This document shows, one piece after another, positions 59,621-64,000 of a stretch of 64,000 bases of DNA. Each line of letters begins with the position of its first letter. Position 1 is the first letter of the stretch. The translations under genes and the position numbers were made by a program. Source of the stretch: Pseudomonas fluorescens (GTDB lineage: Bacteria; Pseudomonadota; Gammaproteobacteria; Pseudomonadales; Pseudomonadaceae); NCBI RefSeq assembly GCF_001623525.1, contig NZ_CP015225.1, forward strand, positions 4,290,501-4,354,500. The letters are read 5' to 3'. Below the pieces are notes generated by a model, which was given only the letters and a program-made list of their open reading frames with translations, did not search any database and was not told the DNA's origin.

Positions 59621-59697
59621 TGCCACGGCAAGCGCCGCCGCGCACGGACAATTCCAATTGGCGAGGATTCTCCGGGTGTGCGGCACCCGCCGTGGCA
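59621..59697. repeat. Long-armed inverted repeat between the toxin gene and queC
   Basis: TGCCACGGC at 59621-59629 pairs with GCCGTGGCA at 59689-59697, enclosing GC-rich sequence with further local pairing. It lies 40 bp after the toxin stop and could fold as the 3' end of that transcript; no U-run follows. The rest of the 254-bp gap shows no gene and no preQ1 riboswitch pattern. Confidence 0.5.
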
Positions 59698-59835
59698 GCG
59701 ATCTTCTAGCGGCTTCACTTGCGACTGAAAAACCAAATAGAGAAAGCGGAGCACGTAAATTCGGAAACTTCCCACAACAAGGTGTTGAACTTCGGGCTAG
59801 GGTCACTCCTTCAGCACCTATTGGGACAGGTCCAA

Positions 59836-60540
59836 ATGAATGAAATGACAAAAAAAGCAGTCATCGTTTTCAGCGGCGGCCAGGATTCGACTACCTGCCT
59901 GATTCACGCCTTACCCCGGTACGACGAAGTTCATTGCATCACGTTCGACTACGGCCAGCGCCATCGTCAAGAAATCGAAGTGGCGCAACAACTCTGCAAG
60001 GCCCTTGGCGTGACCGTTCATAAAATACTGGACACCACCCTGCTCAACGAACTGGCCATCAGCAGCCTCACCCGCGACAACATTCCAGTGCCCGCGGCCA
60101 ACAGCGATGGAGATGGCCTGCCCAGCACCTTCGTGCCTGGGCGCAACATTCTGTTTTTGACCCTGGCGTCTATCTATGCGTATCAGGTGGGTGCAAAAAC
60201 TCTTATCACCGGTGTGTGTGAAACCGACTTCTCGGGCTATCCGGACTGCCGCGATGCGTTCGTGAAGGCGCTGAACAACGCCATTGAACTGGGCATGGAC
60301 TATCCCTTGCGCATCGAGACGCCCTTGATGTGGCTGAACAAAGCCCAAACCTGGGCGCTGGCTGATTATCACGGGTGGTTGGAGTTCATCGATCAACAGA
60401 CACTGACATGCTACAACGGCATCAAGGGCAGAGGCTGCGGTGACTGCGCCGCCTGTCATCTGCGCGCAAAGGGCCTGAGCCACTACCTTGAAAACCGGGT
60501 GGAGATCATGAACAGCCTGAAGACAAAACTGGATTTATAG
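59836..60540 (+). CDS. queC: 7-cyano-7-deazaguanine (preQ0) synthase QueC, enterobacterial type
   Basis: QueC converts 7-carboxy-7-deazaguanine to preQ0, a precursor of queuosine in tRNA and of 7-deazaguanine DNA modifications. The 234-residue product shows the PP-loop [15 protein letters not shown] near the start, [52 protein letters not shown] and the zinc-binding four-cysteine cluster [19 protein letters not shown]. It reads as the E. coli form. My recollection is that pseudomonads carry a different QueC (opening with an LLSGGLDSATV PP-loop) in the pal/queE region, so this is probably an acquired second copy. No queD, queE or DNA-modification gene is adjacent. Confidence 0.92.
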   Translation: MNEMTKKAVIVFSGGQDSTTCLIHALPRYDEVHCITFDYGQRHRQEIEVAQQLCKALGVTVHKILDTTLLNELAISSLTRDNIPVPAANSDGDGLPSTFVPGRNILFLTLASIYAYQVGAKTLITGVCETDFSGYPDCRDAFVKALNNAIELGMDYPLRIETPLMWLNKAQTWALADYHGWLEFIDQQTLTCYNGIKGRGCGDCAACHLRAKGLSHYLENRVEIMNSLKTKLDL

Positions 60541-60558
60541 GCACAACGCTCGAAGGGT

Positions 60559-60584
60559 AATGGGCTATGAGGCAATAGCCCATT
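60559..60584 (+). terminator. Hairpin after queC, probable terminator
   Basis: A perfect 10-bp stem AATGGGCTAT/ATAGCCCATT with loop GAGGCA lies 19 bp after the queC stop. Only a short T-poor tail follows, so efficiency is uncertain. The rest of the 368-bp gap to the next gene holds a REPIN and nothing else recognisable. Confidence 0.5.
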
Positions 60585-60704
60585 GAACTCTTATGCAGGC
60601 TGGGCACCGGTTACATACTTCCTAAACAACGCCCTGGCGCCATAGGCGGGTAGTACATTAAAAACAGCAAAACACATTTTTCACCTAAGGCAATCGATAC
60701 ACCC

Positions 60705-60835
60705 GTGGCGAGGGAGCTTGCTCCCGCTGGGCCGGGAAGCGGCCCCAAAACCTGCCAAATGCGGAGCATCAGACACACCGCACCCGCCGGTTTACGACTG
60801 CTTCGCAGCCGAGCGGGAGCAAGCTCCCTCGCCAC
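60705..60835. repeat. REPIN (GGGAGCTTGCTCCC type)
   Basis: 131-bp inverted pair of GTGGCGAGGGAGCTTGCTCC elements, between queC and the convergent LysR gene. Same family and size class as the REPINs of the tandem array. Confidence 0.88.
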
Positions 60836-60908
60836 AGGTCCATCACTTTTCTCATGACCAGCATTAGCCTTGCGGCGCCCCTTCACATATAGGCAAGTTT
60901 TTTATTCA

Positions 60909-61814
60909 TCACGCCGACCTGTGGGTGTCTATATTTTCAGTCAACAACTCCACAAACCCCTTCGCCATCGGCGAACGCTGGTCCTTGCGCTGCACCAGCC
61001 ACACCGCTGACACCGCCGCCGGATCGAGCAGCGGCCGGTAGACCACGCCATCGATTCGCATGCGTTGGTAAGACGCTGGCAAGACCGAAACGCCCAGGCC
61101 TGCCGCCACCAGGCCGATGATGGTCATGGCTTCGCCGGCTTCCTGGGCGAAGTGCGGGCTGAAGCCGGCGTCGCGGGCCAGGTTCAGGAGTTGCGCGTAC
61201 AGGCCGCTGCCGTAGCTGCGCGGGAAGAACACGAACGGTTCCTGGGCCAACGCCGAGAGAAACAGGCCTTCTTCGTTGCCCTGGGCCAGCGGATGTTTGG
61301 CGCTGAGCACGGCCACCAGCGGTTCGCGGCTGAGTTCGATTTCCCTCAAGGCGTCGGGCAGTGGCAACGGACGCATGATGCCCACCTCGATTACCTCGTC
61401 CACCAGCGCATCGGCCACTTGGGTGCTGCTCATTTCCCGCAGGTTCAGGTGCACCGCGGGAAAGCGCTGGCGGAACGAGAAGATCGCTTGGGGAATGGTG
61501 GAGTTGAACGGTGCCGAAGAGGTGAAGCCGATTTTCAGTTCTCCCAGTTCCCCCAGTTGGGCACGACGGGCTACGTCGGCGGCCTTATCGACCTGGACCA
61601 AAACCCGTCGCGCCTCCTCGAGAAACAGTCGACCGGCCTCGCTCAGCTCGACCCGACGATTGGTACGCTCGAACAACCGCGCCCCGATCTCCTGTTCCAG
61701 GGCCTGGATCTGCTGGCTCAAGGGCGGTTGGGAGATACCCAGGGCCAAGGCGGCGCGGCCGAAATGCAGTTCTTCGGCAACGGCGATGAAGTAACGCAGG
61801 TGGCGCAATTCCAT
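60909..61814 (-). CDS. LysR-family transcriptional regulator (YnfL-like)
   Basis: A 301-residue LysR regulator: winged helix in residues 1-60 (MELRHLRYFIAVAEELHFGR, AALALGISQPPLSQQIQALE) and a periplasmic-binding-protein-like sensor domain from about 90 (LGELKIGFTSSAPFNSTIPQ). It is divergent from the MFS gene across 119 bp, the arrangement of E. coli ynfL-ynfM, so it probably controls that exporter. The ATG at 61814 gives the standard LysR opening; ligand unknown. Confidence 0.9.
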   Translation of the reverse strand: MELRHLRYFIAVAEELHFGRAALALGISQPPLSQQIQALEQEIGARLFERTNRRVELSEAGRLFLEEARRVLVQVDKAADVARRAQLGELGELKIGFTSSAPFNSTIPQAIFSFRQRFPAVHLNLREMSSTQVADALVDEVIEVGIMRPLPLPDALREIELSREPLVAVLSAKHPLAQGNEEGLFLSALAQEPFVFFPRSYGSGLYAQLLNLARDAGFSPHFAQEAGEAMTIIGLVAAGLGVSVLPASYQRMRIDGVVYRPLLDPAAVSAVWLVQRKDQRSPMAKGFVELLTENIDTHRSA

Positions 61815-61933
61815 GGGCAATCCAATAGGTCGTAAAACGTCTTAAACAGGTCGAACAATATATTGGATAGAAACGTTAGCCGGCTATATGCTTTTTTCAT
61901 TGCCTGCCTGGCCGTGCTCGTTCGAGGTTCAAC

Positions 61934-63211
61934 GTGAAAACTGCTGTTGCTCCACTGGCCCATGAAATACCACCTCGTGTGCAAGATGAGGTCGTCGCCG
62001 AACTGAAGGACATCTACATCGAAAAAGGCACGCCGATGTTCATGCGCACGGTGCTGGCACTGTTCAGCGGCGGCTTTGCAACGTTCGCCCTGTTGTATTG
62101 CGTGCAACCGATGATGCCGCTGTTGTCCACGGAGTTCTCCATCAATGCGGCGCAGAGCAGCCTGATCCTGTCGGTCGCGACCGGCTTGCTCGCCATCGGT
62201 CTGTTGATCACCGGCCCGATTTCCGACCGCATTGGTCGCAAGCCAGTGATGGTCGCGGCGCTGTTCGCCGCATCGGTGTGCACGATCGCCAGTGCCATGA
62301 TGCCGACCTGGCACGGCGTGCTGCTGCTACGCGCCCTGGTGGGGCTGTCTTTGAGCGGCTTGGCTGCAGTCGCGATGACCTACCTGAGCGAAGAAATCCA
62401 TCCCAAGCACATCGGCCTGGCGATGGGGCTGTACATCGCCGGCAACGCCATCGGCGGGATGTGCGGGCGCCTGATCACCGGGGTCTTGATCGACTTTGTC
62501 AGCTGGCACACCGCGATGCTGGTGATCGGTGGCCTGGCCTTGATCGCGGCGGCGGTGTTCTGGAGGATTCTCCCCGAGTCGCGCAACTTCCGTCCTCGCT
62601 CGCTGCACCCGCGTAGCCTGCTGGACGGTTTCATCATGCACTTTCGCGACGCCGGCTTGCCGCTGCTGTTTCTTGAGGCCTTCGTCTTGATGGGCGCGTT
62701 CGTCACCCTGTTCAACTACATCGGTTACCGCCTGCTGGCCGAGCCTTATCACTTGGATCAGGCCTTTGTCGGGTTGCTGTCGGTGGTGTACCTGTCGGGC
62801 ATCTACAGCTCGGCAAAAATCGGCGCACTGGCGGACAAACTCGGCCGACGCAAAATGCTCTGGGCGACCATCGCGCTGATGCTGGCCGGCCTCGCGCTGA
62901 CCATGGCCACGCCGTTGTGGTTGGTCGTGCTGGGCATGCTGGTGTTCACCTTCGGCTTCTTCGGCGCCCACTCGGTCGCCAGCAGTTGGATCGGCCGCCG
63001 CGCCCTCAAAGCCAAGGGCCAGGCGTCGTCGCTTTACCTGTTCAGCTATTACGCCGGATCGAGTGTCGCAGGTACGGCGGGCGGCGTGGCCTGGCATTTG
63101 GGCGGGTGGAACGGTGTCGGTCTGTTCATCGGCACCTTGCTGGTGGTGGCGTTGCTGGTGGCGGTGAAACTGGCGAAGTTACCGTTGTTGCCGGGGAATG
63201 TTCAGGTTTAG
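61934..63211 (+). CDS. MFS transporter, YnfM-like
   Basis: A 425-residue, 12-TM drug/metabolite exporter of the arabinose-efflux/YnfM group. An N-terminal cytoplasmic tail of about 30 residues precedes TM1 (TVLALFSGGFATFALLYCVQ), and the loop motif GPISDRIGRKPVMV lies between TM2 and TM3. The segment SSWIGRRALKAKGQASSLY in the second half is typical of the group. GTG start at 61934 after GAGG. It is divergent from the LysR regulator at 60909-61814 and followed by a REPIN. Confidence 0.9.
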   Translation: MKTAVAPLAHEIPPRVQDEVVAELKDIYIEKGTPMFMRTVLALFSGGFATFALLYCVQPMMPLLSTEFSINAAQSSLILSVATGLLAIGLLITGPISDRIGRKPVMVAALFAASVCTIASAMMPTWHGVLLLRALVGLSLSGLAAVAMTYLSEEIHPKHIGLAMGLYIAGNAIGGMCGRLITGVLIDFVSWHTAMLVIGGLALIAAAVFWRILPESRNFRPRSLHPRSLLDGFIMHFRDAGLPLLFLEAFVLMGAFVTLFNYIGYRLLAEPYHLDQAFVGLLSVVYLSGIYSSAKIGALADKLGRRKMLWATIALMLAGLALTMATPLWLVVLGMLVFTFGFFGAHSVASSWIGRRALKAKGQASSLYLFSYYAGSSVAGTAGGVAWHLGGWNGVGLFIGTLLVVALLVAVKLAKLPLLPGNVQV

Positions 63212-63256
63212 CCGTCACGAATTCACGACCCAAACCAGGGACAGAGCAAATACTTT

Positions 63257-63386
63257 GTGGCGAGGGAGCTTGCTCCCGCTGGGTGGCGCAGCCACCCCAG
63301 AACCAGACGCCGCGGAGCGACAGGTGAACCCTGCAAACCGCTTTACGACTGCTACGCAGTCGAGCGGGAGCAAGCTCCCTCGCCAC
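63257..63386. repeat. REPIN (GGGAGCTTGCTCCC type)
   Basis: 130-bp inverted REP pair with inner repeats GGTGGCGCAGCCACC and GACTGCTACGCAGTC, between the convergent MFS and gspM genes. Confidence 0.88.
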
Positions 63387-63430
63387 AAAAACCCCCATGC
63401 TTCAGGCCAAATGGCTGTGTACTCGATCGC

Positions 63431-63877
63431 TCATTGACGCAACACCACCCGCGCCTCCAACACACTATTGCGTGCTTCCAGAGTCAACGACTGCAGCGTC
63501 GCGCCCTCCCGCTCTTGTTGATCCAGCCACTGGAGCAATTGATTGGCATCGCCACTGACGGCCAGTCGCAACGAATCGCCATCGACCTCCATTTCAGCTA
63601 TTTCCAACCCCGTCGCGGCCGCACTGTCATTGACGCGCACCGACAAGGGCCGTGTGGCGGTGGTTAGATCCCGGGCGGGCTCGGCGCGCTGGATTCGTGC
63701 GTGCAGCTCGGCCTGTTGGCGGTACTGTCGCTCGGCGACATCCAGCCGTTGCCGGACAGGTTGCCAGATCGTTGTGTAGACCACGACCACCAGCAGCAGC
63801 CCGACAAGGCCCAGCAACAATTGTTGCTCACGGCGTGACAGCCTCCCCCAGGCCTGTATCAAGCTATTGAAGTTCAT
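63431..63877 (-). CDS. gspM: Type II secretion system protein GspM
   Basis: A 148-residue bitopic inner-membrane protein of the T2SS assembly platform. A short cytoplasmic tail (WGRLSRREQQLL), one membrane helix (residues about 22-41, LLGLVGLLLVVVVYTTIW), a coiled-coil neck (RQRLDVAERQYRQQAELHAR) and a small ferredoxin-like periplasmic domain with SAAATGLEIAEMEVDGDSL, which pairs with GspL. Start ATG at 63877 overlaps the gspL stop by 1 bp. It is the last visible gene of an operon that begins beyond the window. Confidence 0.85.
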   Translation of the reverse strand: MNFNSLIQAWGRLSRREQQLLLGLVGLLLVVVVYTTIWQPVRQRLDVAERQYRQQAELHARIQRAEPARDLTTATRPLSVRVNDSAAATGLEIAEMEVDGDSLRLAVSGDANQLLQWLDQQEREGATLQSLTLEARNSVLEARVVLRQ

Positions 63878-64000
63878 CAACTGTTCTCCAGGGTGAGGAT
63901 GGCCTGCACGCGGTTGTTCTGCTTGCTGGCGCTGCCGAGGGTGACGGGCAGTCCGGTTTGCTGCCCCCGCTCGCGCAGTTGCTCAAGCTCGACGAAACTG
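63877..64000 (-). CDS. gspL: Type II secretion system protein GspL, C-terminal end (gene runs off the window)
   Basis: The reverse strand is open from the window edge to a TGA at 63877-63879. It encodes about 40 residues ending SKQNNRVQAILTLENS, the end of a periplasmic ferredoxin-like domain. Assignment to GspL rests mainly on its position: it overlaps gspM by 1 bp in the usual gspL-gspM order. Only the C-terminus is visible. Confidence 0.6.
   Translation of the reverse strand, partial: SFVELEQLRERGQQTGLPVTLGSASKQNNRVQAILTLENS

Noticed and set aside
59582..59835. preQ1 riboswitch or immunity gene between the toxin and queC
   Set aside because: No preQ1 aptamer pattern is visible and the only forward frame (59658-59843) lacks coding features and a convincing ribosome-binding site.

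Overview
The window is a chromosomal stretch of a fluorescent Pseudomonas. The GC content is high, the gene set is typical of the genus (putA/putP, selO, mscK, nhaP2, trxC, an aryl-polyene cluster, a Gsp secretion operon, VgrG), and many intergenic gaps carry the GC-rich REP palindromes (REPINs) seen in the P. fluorescens group. All calls come from reading the sequence and recalled family knowledge; no searches were run.

Layout. 1-2.5 kb: 5' part of a T6SS vgrG (minus), a DUF2165 membrane protein and a secreted heparin-lyase-like protein. 2.6-8.6 kb: divergent putP/putA proline system around a regulatory gap with five GTTGCA boxes. 8.8-20.2 kb: acyl-CoA dehydrogenase, a ZapA/ZapB-like pair, a chemoreceptor, the NhaP2 K+/H+ antiporter, the MscK channel and the AMPylase SelO. 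20.1-21.4 kb: a 424-bp segment (selO tail + REPIN + antitoxin tail) in three tandem copies, ending in the intact but toxin-less HigA-like antitoxin gene. 21.8-24.5 kb: small disordered protein, LysR regulator, YcaC-like hydrolase, TrxC.

24.5-33.6 kb: a tight eight-gene minus-strand operon (amidase, cyclic-imidase-like deacetylase-fold enzyme, MFS transporter, two SDRs, a 99-aa CxxC protein, a CobW GTPase and a leaderless binding protein), divergent from a GntR/FCD regulator with two winged-helix domains. The simplest reading is a catabolic operon: the transporter imports a cyclic imide or similar cyclic amide, the imidase opens it to a half-amide, the amidase releases ammonia, and the CobW protein serves metal supply. 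The substrate is inference.

33.6-53.3 kb: an orphan ParA, then a continuous plus-strand aryl polyene (APE) operon of about 19 genes: chain-length factor, acyltransferases, two ACPs, acyl-ligase/dehydratase fusion, glycosyltransferase, aromatic ammonia-lyase, thioesterase, LolA-like carrier, MMPL exporter, antiporter-like protein, halogenase-like flavoprotein, methyltransferase, lipoprotein, ketosynthases, dehydratase and ketoreductase. It would make a tyrosine-derived 4-hydroxycinnamoyl-primed polyene and place it in the outer membrane.

53.4-60.5 kb: accessory island with a minus-strand PAAR-domain protein, a Cif-like epoxide hydrolase, a 1354-aa dermonecrotic-toxin-like protein with an unassigned C-terminal domain, and an enterobacterial-type queC that differs from the usual Pseudomonas queC. 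60.9-64 kb: a divergent LysR/MFS pair and the end of a type II secretion operon (gspL-gspM). Most attention is owed to the imide operon, the 424-bp tandem triplication, and the PAAR/Cif/toxin/queC island.
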